DNA from: Tridacna crocea
Lineage: Eukaryota > Mollusca > Bivalvia > Cardiida > Cardiidae
Direction of reading: 5' to 3'
Assembly (NCBI GenBank): GCA_943736015.1
Contig: OX031056.1
Location: forward strand, 66,367,277 to 66,431,276
Length of the DNA: 64,000 bases
The notes beneath the pieces are model-generated. The model was not told where the DNA came from and made no database searches. It saw nothing but the letters and a program-made list of their open reading frames with translations. The position numbers and the translations under genes were made by a program. Each line of letters starts with the position of its first letter. Position 1 is the first letter of the stretch. This document shows, piece after piece, positions 33,601 to 36,615 of this stretch.

Positions 33601-36058
33601 CTTGTGCAGTGCACTTCTTTATAATGTGTTCTATAAGTGTTTGAAGTTTCAAGATGATAGGTTTTAAAGTTTGGGAGTTATGGCCTGGACAAAAATTCGA
33701 ACTAAAAATTAACAAAGGGCAATAACTAAAAAAATAAAAGTTGCAAAGTTATGGTTCATGTGCACTGCACTTCTCCATAATATGTTCTATCAGTGTATGA
33801 AGTTGCAAGTTATTAGCTTTTATAGTTTGGAAGTTATGGCCTGGACAAAAATTCAAACTGAAAATTAACCAAGGGCAATAACTAAAAAAATAAAGGTCGC
33901 ACGCAGAGTTATGGTTCATGTGCAATGCACTTCTCCATAAAGTGTTCTATCACTAAATGAGGTTGCAAGTTATAAGCTTTTATAGTTTGGAAGTTATGGC
34001 CTGGACAAAAATTCAACCTGAAATTAACAAAGGGCAATAACTCAAAAAATAAAAGTGGCAGAGTTACGGTTCATGTGCGATGCACTTCTCCACAATGTTA
34101 TCTATCAGTGTATGAAGTTCAAAGTTATAGCTTTTATAGTTTAGAAGTTATGGCCTGGACAAAAATTCAAGTTGAAAATTAACAAAGGGCTGTAACTCAA
34201 AAAATAAAAGTGGCAGAGTTATGGTTCATGTGCACTGCACTTCTCCATAATGTGTTCTATCAGTGTATGAAGTTGCAAGTTATTAGCTTTTATAGTTATG
34301 AAGTTATGGCTTGGACAAAAATTCAAACTGAAAATTAACAAAGGGCAATAACTCAAAAAATAAAAGTGGCAGAGTTATGTTTCATGTGCACTGTACTTCT
34401 CCATAGTGTGTTCTATCAGTGTATGTAGTTTCAATTTAATACCTTTTATGGTATGGAAGTTATGGCCTGAACAAAAAATCAAAGTGAAAAGTTGGTTATT
34501 TCAGAAATCAAGGGCAGATAATTTTGGAACGGAAACAGCGATAAAAATTCTAAGACCCAAGTGCACAACTAGACATCATGGAGATTCATTGTGGCAAGTT
34601 TCAAATAATTCCGATGAAAACTGTAGGAGGAGTTGCGCACACAAGAAATTGCTAACGGACAGACGGACGGACGGACGACCGGGGGTATAACATAATACGA
34701 CCCTTCGGGCGTATAAAAAGGGGGAAAATATTGGTTACCAGCATTTTCTCCTTTTCCAACAATGTTTTCAAAACCCCTCTAATCCAGGGTCGTTAAAAGT
34801 CGGGATTGTGTGGGAAAAAGGATTGTGTGGGAAAGAGTTATCACAACCTGACAAATCACAGATACAAAGGATTTTAATTAAACAATAAAGCACTGCAACC
34901 AACACCAGTAGTTTTTGTAGACAGTGCAGATCAAGATCAGACTGAACTGATCATACAGCCTGATCTTGAATCTACACTGTCTAGCAATTAATTATATTCA
35001 CTATTGCAAAAAAACTTTGAAATATTACTGTTTTGGATAACTATCTTAATTAGGGTCTATTTCATTACTTCCAAGCTCTATGGGTTGAACCATTTCAGGT
35101 ATAGGAAAAGAAAGAACTTGACTAAGGGAAAATTTTGCTTGAACAGTTATGCTACAAGAATTTGCAAATCTGACTTTCTAAATTTCCCAAAAGAGAGTGA
35201 ACATGTTAACTTTACCACACGCTGAAATCTTGGCCTGGTCCAAATTGAAGACATGTTACTTTACTACACAATGATGATTTTTGACAACCCTGAAGAAGAG
35301 GCCTTTTGAAAACATTGTGGGAAAAGGAGAAAATGCTGGTAACAAGCATTTTCTCCTTTTCCCACAAAGTTTTCTACCATATCAAAGGAAAATTCAAAGG
35401 AGCCACTGTGAAATTGTCATCTGCAAATGCTTTCAATTTGGATAGGTCTAAAATTTTGCCAGGCGGTAAAGGGTTAAAACATAAATTTTCACTTTTGAAG
35501 TGTAGAGAACAGTGTGAGCAAAGGGGAAAATGCTGGTATCCAGCATTATCTCCCTTTCTCACAATGATTTTAAGTCCTTTTGAATAGGCTTTTTAACCCT
35601 TTTCCAAACAATCCCTGGTTTTTACGACCAATCCCTGGATTTTACGACCCTAAGCCTTTTGAAAACATTGTCGGAAAAGGGAAAATGCTTGTATACAGCA
35701 TTTCCTTCTTTTCACACACTGTTTCCGACCCTGGACATTTCAATTGGCTTTCAATTTGTACCAGTCTAAATTATTGTTGTTCGGTGAAGAGTTAAAACCC
35801 TTCTGTCATTTGCAGATGCTTTCAATTTTGGACAAGTGTAAAATGCTGCCATTTCGTAAAGGGTTTGTCTATGATAAAACATATATCACCAGAATTCTTC
35901 TATCGACTATTTTCAATGACAAATTTTGGAGTGTTTGTGTTTCTACCGGTGTCCTTTATACTTACGAAACGAGAGGAATTGTCATTTTTGATGGTCTTAG
36001 CATTGCCAAACGCTTCAAGGATTGGATTTGCCTGCAGAAGTTGGTTTTCTAATTCTCC
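481..36058 (-). CDS. zip/MYH10-like: Non-muscle myosin II heavy chain gene, partial (18 exons, both ends outside window)
   Basis: Actin-based motor heavy chain of conventional myosin II, which drives cytokinesis, cortical tension and stress-fibre contraction as a dimer carrying two light chains per head. Seen: 18 minus-strand exons with GT/AG borders whose phases match one another, giving about 878 residues in this order: switch I (NDNSSRF), switch II and relay (DIAGFEIFK), loop 2, actin-binding region, SH2/SH1 helix ([18 protein letters not shown]), converter, IQ1, IQ2 and the start of the S2 coiled coil. The wording matches my memory of Drosophila zipper and vertebrate MYH9/10 far better than sarcomeric myosin (for example [20 protein letters not shown] and [17 protein letters not shown]). 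The P-loop exon and N-terminus lie above the window and most of the rod lies below position 1. All introns are loaded with TTAA MITEs. No frameshift or stop was seen in any exon, so the gene is probably functional. Confidence 0.95.
1325..1445. repeat. Family H fragment
   Basis: Contains GCTCTGTAACAAAGCAGCCT and CAGCCTGTGCAATCTGTACAGGCC, a short palindrome type seen again at 22880, 36250, 40085 and 62740. The rest of intron 632-1566 holds nothing I recognise. Confidence 0.5.
1567..2114 (-). mobile_element. TTAA MITE family A, interrupted
   Basis: The right part (1919-2114) is a good family A copy with the central hairpin at about 1991-2058. The left end is worn and is split from it by the palindromic element at 1616-1918. 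Confidence 0.65.
1616..1918. repeat. 300-bp long-arm palindromic element
   Basis: Arms of about 140 nt: ACTAGTCACATTTCTTACTT at the left returns inverted at the right (AAGTAAGAAATGTGACTAGT). The centre holds GTGAGCGTCTGCGCTTAC. Sits inside a TTAA MITE. No second copy was noticed in the window. Confidence 0.75.
2131..2260. repeat. Palindromic element, GC-rich loop
   Basis: TCAAGTGATTTCGTATTGG is answered by CCAATACAAAATCACTTGA; the centre is GGCCCTTGGCCTTCGGCCTC. Arms about 60 nt. No second copy noticed in this window. Confidence 0.7.
2274..2461 (-). mobile_element. TTAA MITE family A, one hairpin arm lost
   Basis: Both ends are kept, but the copy is 188 bp because the right hairpin arm is deleted after GGAGAAAATGC. 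Confidence 0.75.
2496..2722 (-). mobile_element. TTAA MITE family A
   Basis: Full-length, TTAA at both ends, with an intact hairpin (about 2608-2672). Lies 25 nt outside the donor of the 2748-3018 exon. Confidence 0.85.
2748..3018 (-). CDS. Myosin II exon: S2 coiled coil (largest exon here)
   Basis: 271 nt, phase 2 to 0. Reads [90 protein letters not shown]. Continuous heptads matching myosin S2. CTATAG acceptor, GTAAGT donor. Confidence 0.95.
3074..3299 (+). mobile_element. TTAA MITE family A
   Basis: Full-length; the 3' TTAA is worn to TAAC. The hairpin is imperfect (GGTGGTAACCAGC). Begins 55 nt inside the intron after the 2748-3018 exon acceptor. Confidence 0.8.
3491..3718 (+). mobile_element. 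TTAA MITE family B
   Basis: Reference family B copy: TTAACCCTTTACTCCATAG at the left, GCCTTATGGGGTAAAGGTTAA at the right, core hairpin AAAGGTGAAATTCCTCGTTA then its inverse. Shares ends and the GAAAACATTGTGG segment with family A, but has different flanks. Confidence 0.85.
3873..4093 (+). mobile_element. TTAA MITE family A, diverged
   Basis: 5' TTAA worn to TCAA, 3' end GCAGAGTTAA kept. Hairpin partly lost (GTTGGTGGCCAGC). Confidence 0.65.
4101..4320 (-). mobile_element. TTAA MITE family A
   Basis: TTAACTGTTCATTAAATG to GGTTAAGGGTTAA. Hairpin present with several mismatches (GCTGGTTCCCAGC). Confidence 0.75.
4421..4569 (-). CDS. Myosin II exon: S2 coiled coil
   Basis: 149 nt, phase 0 to 2. 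Reads [49 protein letters not shown]. Acidic heptads of subfragment 2. ATTACAG acceptor, GTATGT donor. Confidence 0.94.
4639..4866 (-). mobile_element. TTAA MITE family A
   Basis: Full length, good ends, with a near-perfect hairpin at about 4755-4820. Lies in the intron before the 4421-4569 exon. Confidence 0.85.
4914..5144 (+). mobile_element. TTAA MITE family A
   Basis: Good 5' end; 3' target site worn to TGAA. Intact hairpin. Confidence 0.8.
5531..5800 (-). mobile_element. TTAA MITE family A with internal duplication
   Basis: 270 bp because about 37 bp containing ACTGAAAATTTGAAATTTGT occurs twice in tandem. Hairpin intact; target sites worn to TTCA. Confidence 0.75.
5824..6052 (-). mobile_element. 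TTAA MITE family C
   Basis: Reference family C copy: core GGAGAAATTGCTCGTTATGA and its inverse, right end GGCTTGTTTGGGAAAGGGTTAA. Ends 29 nt from the donor of the 6082-6285 exon. Confidence 0.85.
6082..6285 (-). CDS. Myosin II exon: head-rod junction, S2 start
   Basis: 204 nt, phase 0 to 0. Reads [68 protein letters not shown]. Contains the invariant KPLL start of the coiled coil, followed by heptads. Donor GTATAG. A family C MITE ends 29 nt downstream of the exon. Confidence 0.95.
6418..6487. mobile_element. TTAA MITE fragment
   Basis: Right hairpin arm and 3' end only (GGTTACCTGCATTTATTCC to GGTAATGGTTAA). Confidence 0.5.
6537..6765 (+). mobile_element. TTAA MITE family A
   Basis: Full length; 5' target site worn to GTAA. 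Hairpin almost intact. Confidence 0.85.
6839..7066 (+). mobile_element. TTAA MITE family A
   Basis: Full length; 5' TTAT, 3' ACTTAA. Hairpin loop changed to GGTAACCAGAG. Confidence 0.8.
7190..7285. repeat. Family G palindromic repeat
   Basis: ATAGATCCATGATCAGACAG is answered by GCAGACTGATCTTGATCTAC. Similar cores at 9355, 23545, 26085, 27830, 34915, 39970 and 51060. The stretch 7540-8190 beyond the IQ2 exon shows nothing recognisable. Confidence 0.55.
7367..7475 (-). CDS. Myosin II exon: IQ2 (regulatory light chain site)
   Basis: 109 nt, phase 2 to 0. Reads [39 protein letters not shown]2 binds the regulatory light chain, whose phosphorylation switches non-muscle myosin on. The NWSWWRLF hook is characteristic of the class. 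CTTCTCCAG acceptor, GTAATT donor. Confidence 0.96.
8196..8425 (-). mobile_element. TTAA MITE family A
   Basis: Full length with TTAA both ends; hairpin with a few mismatches. The stretch 8426-8796 that follows is unassigned intron. Confidence 0.8.
8797..9025 (+). mobile_element. TTAA MITE family A
   Basis: Full length. Its 3' TTAA is 9 nt from the donor of the 9035-9195 exon, so almost nothing of the original intron start remains. Confidence 0.85.
9035..9195 (-). CDS. Myosin II exon: converter and IQ1
   Basis: 161 nt, phase 0 to 2. Reads [53 protein letters not shown]. Finishes the converter and carries IQ1 ([12 protein letters not shown]), the essential light chain site. Donor GTGTGT. A TTAA MITE ends 9 nt from this donor. 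Confidence 0.94.
9525..9754 (+). mobile_element. TTAA MITE family A
   Basis: Full length, hairpin intact; 5' target site worn to ATAA. The preceding stretch 9200-9520 has only a family G remnant (9355-9410). Confidence 0.85.
9946..10137 (-). CDS. Myosin II exon: SH1/SH2 helix and converter start
   Basis: 192 nt, phase 0 to 0. Reads [64 protein letters not shown]. Both reactive cysteines of the SH2 and SH1 helices (RCNG and RICR) are present. TTTTTCAG acceptor, GTATAG donor. Confidence 0.96.
10200..10434 (+). mobile_element. TTAA MITE family A
   Basis: TTAA both ends, perfect hairpin (CTTTGTGGGAAAAGGAGAAA and inverse). Confidence 0.87.
10446..10672 (-). mobile_element. SINE (tRNA-related), reverse orientation
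   Basis: Contains CATGTGTTTCCTGGCTTTCT as in the copies at 21464 and 53672; diverged relics of the tRNA-type head (TCTCACAACCACCGG, CTACCGAGCTACTCTG). The TTAAACCCC tail is not kept. Confidence 0.6.
10675..10877 (-). mobile_element. TTAA MITE family A, badly worn
   Basis: ATCCTTTACCAAATGACAAC and GAAAGCATTTGCAGATAAC are clear; the hairpin and right end are barely traceable. Confidence 0.5.
10934..11344 (-). mobile_element. TTAA MITE family A with insertion
   Basis: The left third (10934-about 10990) and right half (about 11215-11344, intact hairpin) belong to one copy. Between them lies about 220 bp containing a 20-nt C run and GGACGGACAGACACACGGGC, which resembles the 3' end of the element at 33281-34718. 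Confidence 0.65.
11054..11073. repeat. Poly-C tract
   Basis: Twenty consecutive C, the longest homopolymer noticed in the window. The exact length may be an assembly estimate. Confidence 0.9.
11451..11692 (-). mobile_element. TTAA MITE family A
   Basis: 5' TTAA good, 3' worn to CTAA. Imperfect hairpin (GCTGATTACTAGC). Ends 55 nt from the donor of the 11748-11929 exon. Confidence 0.75.
11748..11929 (-). CDS. Myosin II exon: loop 2 and strut region
   Basis: 182 nt, phase 1 to 0. Reads [60 protein letters not shown]. The stretch before [10 protein letters not shown] is loop 2, short and with a basic end, as expected for the 50K/20K junction that docks on actin. Donor GTTTGT. Confidence 0.95.
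12057..12145 (+). mobile_element. TTAA MITE half copy
   Basis: Left end and left hairpin arm only, broken off after GGAGAAAATG. Confidence 0.6.
12219..12627 (+). mobile_element. Compound TTAA MITE with repeated hairpin units
   Basis: One pair of ends encloses three successive hairpin or half-hairpin units (CCTTTTCCCACAATGTTTTC occurs at about 12322, 12411 and 12512). Left end is the CAAACAATCCCTGG subtype. Confidence 0.7.
12624..12852 (+). mobile_element. TTAA MITE family A
   Basis: Shares its 5' TTAA with the previous compound copy. Hairpin near perfect (one mismatch at GGTAACCTGC). Confidence 0.85.
12908..13090 (-). mobile_element. TTAA MITE relic
   Basis: Weak traces: CTGACTTGTCCAAGTTAAATG, AATGGAGAAAATGCTTG. 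The right half runs up to the exon at 13165. Confidence 0.35.
13165..13279 (-). CDS. Myosin II exon: actin-binding helix-turn-helix
   Basis: 115 nt, phase 0 to 1. Reads [38 protein letters not shown]. It leads into loop 2. Donor GTATGT. The upstream intron (13280-18007) holds the two largest repeat insertions in the 3' half of the window. Confidence 0.95.
13478..13701 (+). mobile_element. TTAA MITE family A
   Basis: TTAA at both ends. Hairpin loop altered (GCTGTTAGTAACTGGC). Confidence 0.8.
13698..13915 (-). mobile_element. TTAA MITE family A
   Basis: Tail-to-tail with the previous copy, sharing the TTAA at 13698-13701. Hairpin slightly broken. Confidence 0.85.
13916..15530. mobile_element. 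Tandem-repeat element, ACAAGAGGGCC type
   Basis: Starts ACAAGAGGGCCAAGATGGCC...GATCGCTCACCTGA, holds seven direct repeats of about 166 bp (marker CAAGTAGCCCCCATTCAC near 14133, 14297, 14461, 14628, 14792, 14958, 15125) and ends with GACGACGGACAC...CTCAGGTGAGCTAAAAA. The GCTCACCTGA and TCAGGTGAGC motifs near the ends are inverted. No coding frame. The type is common in bivalve genomes as I know them; a Helitron-like origin is possible but unproven. Confidence 0.75.
16400..16590 (-). mobile_element. TTAA MITE relic nested in the TA transposon
   Basis: ATCTGTACCAAAAGAAAGAA through ATATGGTAAGGGATTGAA; hairpin mostly gone. Confidence 0.45.
16712..16945 (+). mobile_element. TTAA MITE family A nested in the TA transposon
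   Basis: TTTACTCTTTACCAAATAATC to GGTAAAAAGAGTTAA; hairpin with several mismatches, so an older copy. Confidence 0.75.
17792..17893 (+). mobile_element. Partial TTAA MITE, duplicated hairpin
   Basis: TTAACTCTTAACCACACAAG then a core identical over about 64 nt to the hairpin at 17706-17770 (ATTGTAGGAAAAGGAGAAAA...). Ends before the 3' half. Confidence 0.7.
18008..18172 (-). CDS. Myosin II exon: lower 50K
   Basis: 165 nt, phase 0 to 0. Reads [55 protein letters not shown]. Lower 50-kDa subdomain, part of the actin interface. Donor GTTTGT, again non-standard. Confidence 0.95.
18312..18541 (+). mobile_element. TTAA MITE family A
   Basis: Full length, close to consensus, intact hairpin. Confidence 0.87.
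18605..18725. mobile_element. TTAA MITE fragment
   Basis: Right hairpin arm (CCACCAGTATTTTCTCC) with right flank; runs to within 21 nt of the relay exon at 18747. Confidence 0.5.
18747..18917 (-). CDS. Myosin II exon: relay helix and loop
   Basis: 171 nt, phase 0 to 0. Reads [57 protein letters not shown]. This is the relay helix and relay loop that pass switch II movement to the converter. CAG acceptor, GTAAAG donor. The intron before it is 5.6 kb (18918-24515). Confidence 0.96.
19052..19245. repeat. Family D palindromic element
   Basis: Ends CAGAGCTCCAGATA and TATCTGGAGCTCTGG; centre CCTATGTTGTGGGTACTCAT with inverse. About 194 bp. Beyond it, 19246-19550 shows no feature. Confidence 0.75.
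19551..19759 (+). mobile_element. TTAA MITE family A, right hairpin arm lost
   Basis: TTAA at both ends; the sequence jumps from GCTGGTAACC straight to the flank, 209 bp long. Confidence 0.75.
19923..20150 (+). mobile_element. TTAA MITE family A
   Basis: 5' target site worn to TTTA; hairpin almost intact. Confidence 0.83.
20307..20535 (+). mobile_element. TTAA MITE, CAAACAATCC subtype
   Basis: Ends TTAACCCTTTCCCAAACAATC and GGAAAGAGTTAA; hairpin heavily mutated. Confidence 0.78.
20556..20635. mobile_element. Fragment of the ACAAGAGGGCC-type element
   Basis: ATGCTGGACACAACATGACC and AAGCTCACCCTGAGCACTCT match the last 50 bp of the element at 13916-15530. Confidence 0.5.
20880..20966. mobile_element. 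TTAA MITE family C half copy
   Basis: GGCAATTTCTCCTTTTCCC to GGGCTGTTTGGCTAGGATTAA; left half missing. Confidence 0.45.
21078..21305 (+). mobile_element. TTAA MITE family A
   Basis: Close to consensus with a perfect hairpin; probably one of the youngest copies. Confidence 0.88.
21464..21733 (-). mobile_element. SINE, tRNA-derived, near full length, reverse
   Basis: On the minus strand the head has A-box-like TGGCTCAGTGGTGAG and B-box-like GTGAGTTCGATACCC, and the 3' core ends CTGTTAAAGTGGCGTTAAAC then CCCAATATAACC. Matches SINEs with a conserved 3' core known from bivalves. Confidence 0.8.
21862..22090 (+). mobile_element. TTAA MITE family A
   Basis: Full length, near consensus; minor hairpin changes (GAAGAAAATGCTTG). 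The stretch 22091-22638 that follows is unassigned intron. Confidence 0.87.
22639..22867 (-). mobile_element. TTAA MITE family B
   Basis: Reverse copy: CTAATTGACCCTAAATAACAG early, GAGTATCTATGGAGTACAGGG at the end. Hairpin near perfect. Confidence 0.85.
22880..22975. repeat. Family H palindromic repeat
   Basis: CTCTGTAAAAAGGGGGCTTA and CAGTCAGCACAGGCTGACTG, the latter a self-complementary core. Confidence 0.5.
23049..23230. repeat. Family D palindromic element
   Basis: CCCTATGTTGTGGGTACTCA with its inverse around GTCTCGAGAC. Outer ends worn (CAGAGCTGAAGAT, TATCTGGAGCATTG). The stretch 23231-23770 has a family G core at about 23545-23605 and nothing else. Confidence 0.75.
23775..23979 (-). 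mobile_element. TTAA MITE relic
   Basis: CTGTACTAAACAACAAAGTA, ATACTGACTACTAGAATTTT and GATAGCATAGTTAAGGGTTT remain; a second left-end fragment follows (23979-24090). 24100-24515 before the switch II exon is unassigned. Confidence 0.5.
24516..24668 (-). CDS. Myosin II exon: switch II (DIAGFEIF)
   Basis: 153 nt, phase 0 to 0. Reads [51 protein letters not shown]. Contains switch II (DIAGFE), which senses gamma-phosphate and couples to the relay helix. Donor GTATGA. The near identity with zipper here is the strongest sign of the non-muscle branch. Confidence 0.96.
24833..25057 (-). mobile_element. TTAA MITE family A
   Basis: Full length, perfect hairpin, close to consensus. Confidence 0.88.
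25065..25257. repeat. Family D palindromic element
   Basis: AACCCTATGTTATGGGTACTC and inverse; right end TGTCTGGAGCTCTGG. Starts 8 nt after a TTAA MITE. Confidence 0.78.
25448..25640 (-). mobile_element. TTAA MITE relic
   Basis: AAATTGAAAGCATTTTCAG and the 3' end GGTAAAGGGTAAAGGGTTAA (end motif doubled). Hairpin mostly lost. Confidence 0.6.
25718..25812. mobile_element. TTAA MITE fragment
   Basis: Right arm GGTTACCAACATTTTCTCC and GATTGTTTGGTAAAGTG; lies 29 nt from the donor of the 25841-25959 exon. Confidence 0.55.
25841..25959 (-). CDS. Myosin II exon: cardiomyopathy loop, TEDS site
   Basis: 119 nt, phase 1 to 0. Reads [39 protein letters not shown]. The acidic residue in KVGRDYV sits at the TEDS position of the actin-binding cardiomyopathy loop; an acidic residue there is the rule for conventional myosins, which need no heavy-chain phosphorylation at that site. 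Good CAG acceptor and GTAAGT donor. Confidence 0.95.
26075..26790. other. Unclassified intron stretch with possible insertion
   Basis: Family G core (AATGATCAGGCTGCACAAAA) at 26125-26160 is followed by about 500 bp (26160-26670) unlike anything else in the window, then CATTGCAGACTATGCAGGCT of family H type. Probably an inserted element; no ends or frame recognised. Confidence 0.35.
26795..26950 (-). mobile_element. TTAA MITE family A, 3' truncated
   Basis: TTAACCCTTTACGAAATGAC to GGTTACCAGCATTTTC, cut off where the next copy begins. Confidence 0.65.
26954..27181 (-). mobile_element. TTAA MITE family A
   Basis: 5' target site TTTA, 3' GGTTAA; hairpin near perfect. Confidence 0.83.
27232..27405 (+). 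mobile_element. TTAA MITE family B, right hairpin arm lost
   Basis: Both ends good; 174 bp because the sequence jumps from GCTCGTGACGGAGC to the right flank. Confidence 0.8.
27402..27631 (-). mobile_element. TTAA MITE family A
   Basis: Shares TTAA 27402-27405 with the family B copy; the right end is 11 nt from the donor of the 27643-27738 exon. Confidence 0.83.
27643..27738 (-). CDS. Myosin II exon: HO-helix/upper 50K segment
   Basis: 96 nt, phase 1 to 1. Reads [38 protein letters not shown] acceptor. The donor GTTTGT is non-standard. A TTAA MITE begins only 11 nt beyond the exon end (27631). Confidence 0.94.
27830..27915. repeat. Family G palindrome
   Basis: GTGTAGACCAAGACTAGACT and inverse around GCACAGAATGTGC. 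The rest of 27740-28265 is unassigned intron. Confidence 0.6.
28270..28412 (-). mobile_element. TTAA MITE relic
   Basis: CATGCAATAATAAAATTTCAG, TTGAATGTGGTTAAATTGATG, TTGGAAAAGGAG; right half gone. Confidence 0.45.
28566..28799 (+). mobile_element. TTAA MITE, CCCTTTCCCAA subtype
   Basis: TTAA both ends, A-type hairpin with near-perfect arms. Confidence 0.85.
28933..29076 (-). CDS. Myosin II exon: upper 50K, VPGVDD segment
   Basis: 144 nt, phase 1 to 1. Reads [55 protein letters not shown] acceptor, GTAGGT donor. It corresponds to the segment before the HO helix of the motor domain. Confidence 0.94.
29119..29278 (+). mobile_element. TTAA MITE family A, 3' truncated
   Basis: GAACCCTTTAGCACACAATCC with a worn hairpin; abuts the next copy. 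Starts 43 nt upstream of the acceptor of the 28933-29076 exon. Confidence 0.65.
29277..29503 (+). mobile_element. TTAA MITE family A
   Basis: 5' CTAA, 3' GAGGTTAA; hairpin near perfect. A stray right-end piece (29508-29560, CTGCAAATGCTTTCAG) follows, then a right-arm fragment at 29655-29745. Confidence 0.82.
29760..29988 (+). mobile_element. TTAA MITE family B
   Basis: Full length, close to consensus, core GAAATTGCTCGTGACGAGC intact. Confidence 0.88.
30100..30240 (-). mobile_element. SINE 3' core, reverse orientation
   Basis: TTGTTTGTTTGTATGGTGTT then TAATGCCCTTTTCAATTGTA: the inverse of the GGCGTTAAACACCA tail. The tRNA-like head is not recognisable. Confidence 0.6.
30350..30803 (-). mobile_element. 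TTAA MITE split by another TTAA MITE
   Basis: The left piece (AGCTCTTTAACAAACAG to GCAGACAACAAAT) and the right piece (GACTCAAATACTGAAATATT to GTGTGGTGGAGGG) read as one worn family A copy across the inner insertion. Confidence 0.6.
30412..30655 (-). mobile_element. Inner TTAA MITE family A
   Basis: AACCCATAACCAAACAACAA to GTGGTAATGGGTTA. The loop is doubled (GGTTACCATGCTGGTTACC). Confidence 0.75.
30855..30953 (-). CDS. Myosin II exon: [10 protein letters not shown] segment
   Basis: 99 nt, phase 1 to 1. Completes Tyr and reads [32 protein letters not shown]. Strong GTAAGT donor; the acceptor AAAAAG has a poor pyrimidine tract but is fixed by the frame. The FYQFLNG wording is of the invertebrate non-muscle type. 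Confidence 0.93.
31216..31410. repeat. Family D palindromic element
   Basis: CCTTATGTTGTGGGTACTCAT and inverse; right end GCATCTAGAGCTCTG. Confidence 0.75.
31432..31659 (+). mobile_element. TTAA MITE, CCAAATAATCCCTGG subtype
   Basis: TTAA both ends, perfect hairpin apart from one change (GCTAGTAACCAGC). Confidence 0.86.
31656..31796 (-). mobile_element. TTAA MITE, left part deleted
   Basis: Starts at the TTAA shared with the previous copy; keeps a shortened hairpin (GGAGAAGATGCTGATTCTCC). Confidence 0.55.
31873..32101 (-). mobile_element. TTAA MITE family A
   Basis: Full length, TTAA at both ends, good hairpin. Confidence 0.86.
32151..32358 (+). mobile_element. TTAA MITE, left hairpin arm lost
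   Basis: CTTACCAAACAATCCCTGG through ACATTGCTATTACCAGC; 3' GAGTTAA good. Confidence 0.75.
32422..32646 (-). mobile_element. TTAA MITE family A
   Basis: TTAA both ends; hairpin slightly broken (GGTTTCCAGC). Confidence 0.84.
32855..32918 (-). CDS. Myosin II exon: upper 50[10 protein letters not shown]
   Basis: 64 nt, phase 0 to 1. Reads [21 protein letters not shown] plus the first base of a Tyr codon completed in the next exon. An exon of 64 nt at this point is also what I recall for vertebrate MYH9, which supports the borders. The donor is GTATCC, a weak match to consensus. Confidence 0.93.
33157..34841 (-). mobile_element. TTAA MITE family A split within its hairpin
   Basis: Left half 33157-33280 ends in GAAAACATTGTTG; right half 34719-34841 resumes GGGGGAAAATATTGGTTACC. 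The insert is the 1.44 kb element next listed. End motif doubled (GGATTGTGTGGGAAA twice). Confidence 0.75.
33281..34718. mobile_element. Tandem-repeat element, ACAAGAGCTTCGC type
   Basis: Starts AACAAGAGCTTCGCAAAGCG then CGCATATACGCCCGAAGGGG; ends CCCTTCGGGCGTATAAAAAG, so the subterminal motifs are inverted. Inside are about seven direct repeats of 155 bp (marker TATGGCCTGGACAAAAATTC near 33682, 33836, 33996, 34150, 34306, 34459) and then GGACAGACGGACGGACGGAC. No open frame. Confidence 0.78.
34910..34985. repeat. Family G palindrome
   Basis: GACAGTGCAGATCAAGATCA is answered by TGATCTTGAATCTACACTGTC. 34990-35205 is unassigned. Confidence 0.6.
35206..35590 (-). mobile_element. TTAA MITE split by another TTAA MITE
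   Basis: The left piece (35206-35255, CCACACGCTGAAATCTTGGCC) and right piece (35477-35590, with the hairpin at about 35525-35560) join into one worn copy. Confidence 0.65.
35256..35476 (+). mobile_element. Inner TTAA MITE family A
   Basis: TTACTTTACTACACAATGATG to GGTAAAGGGTTAA; hairpin almost perfect. Confidence 0.8.
35593..35795 (+). mobile_element. TTAA MITE, CCAAACAATCCCTGG subtype
   Basis: Contains a tandem CAATCCCTGGNTTTTACGAC doubling near the left end; worn hairpin. An extra right-end piece lies at 35796-35866, next to the GELE exon. Confidence 0.75.
35966..36058 (-). CDS. Myosin II exon: GELE helix and switch I
   Basis: 93 nt, phase 0 to 0. Reads [31 protein letters not shown]. 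It carries the switch I nucleotide-binding motif NDNSSRF, which contacts the ATP gamma-phosphate. The acceptor follows a T-rich tract (TTTTTGTGCTTTTAG) and the donor is GTAAGT. It starts just after surface loop 1, the classic place for alternative inserts in myosin II. No P-loop exon was found upstream in the window, so its upstream intron is at least 27.9 kb unless the small candidate exons at 44038 or 58777 are used. Confidence 0.95.
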
Positions 36059-36380
36059 CTAAAAGCACAAAAATGGAAAGAATATTGATTTAAACAGCTC
36101 CAAAATGTTTTCATACTTATCTGAAAACATGTCATGTATGTTAGACAACAAAAGATATAAATAGTATATTTCACGACAGAGCAATAAACACCATGGCATA
36201 CAAAAGTATCAACCCACAACAATTATTCATACGAAAATATATGTATTTGAATCATGCTCTGGCAAAAGGGGGTTTAAAGCATCTCTGCGATACATTATAC
36301 CAAATAAGTCCGCAATCACCATGCTTCCATACAATCCTTTCTTCCAATTAACAGACTGAAACCTGGGACAGAATGATTGT

Positions 36381-36615
36381 TTAACCCTTTACTCCATAGA
36401 TACTCATTTCTATGCACTGCGTGTAGGGCCCTTTTGAAAACATTGTGGCAAAAGGTGAAATTGCTCGTGACCAGCAATTTCACCTTTTGTCACAATGTTT
36501 TCTATGCTATCAAAGGATGCCATATACACATAAGAAACGGCTTCATCCTTGCTGTTAACAGTTATTTAGGGTCAATTAGAGATATCACAGAAATGCCTTA
36601 TGCGGTAAAGGGTTA
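36381..36615 (+). mobile_element. TTAA MITE family B
   Basis: Full length; core GAAATTGCTCGTGACCAGC. 36059-36380 before it holds a family H fragment (36250-36340). Confidence 0.86.

Noticed and set aside
34655-34690. CRISPR-like or satellite array at GACGGACGGACG
   Set aside because: A short simple repeat that is the constant 3' tract of a bivalve-type element; no spacers.
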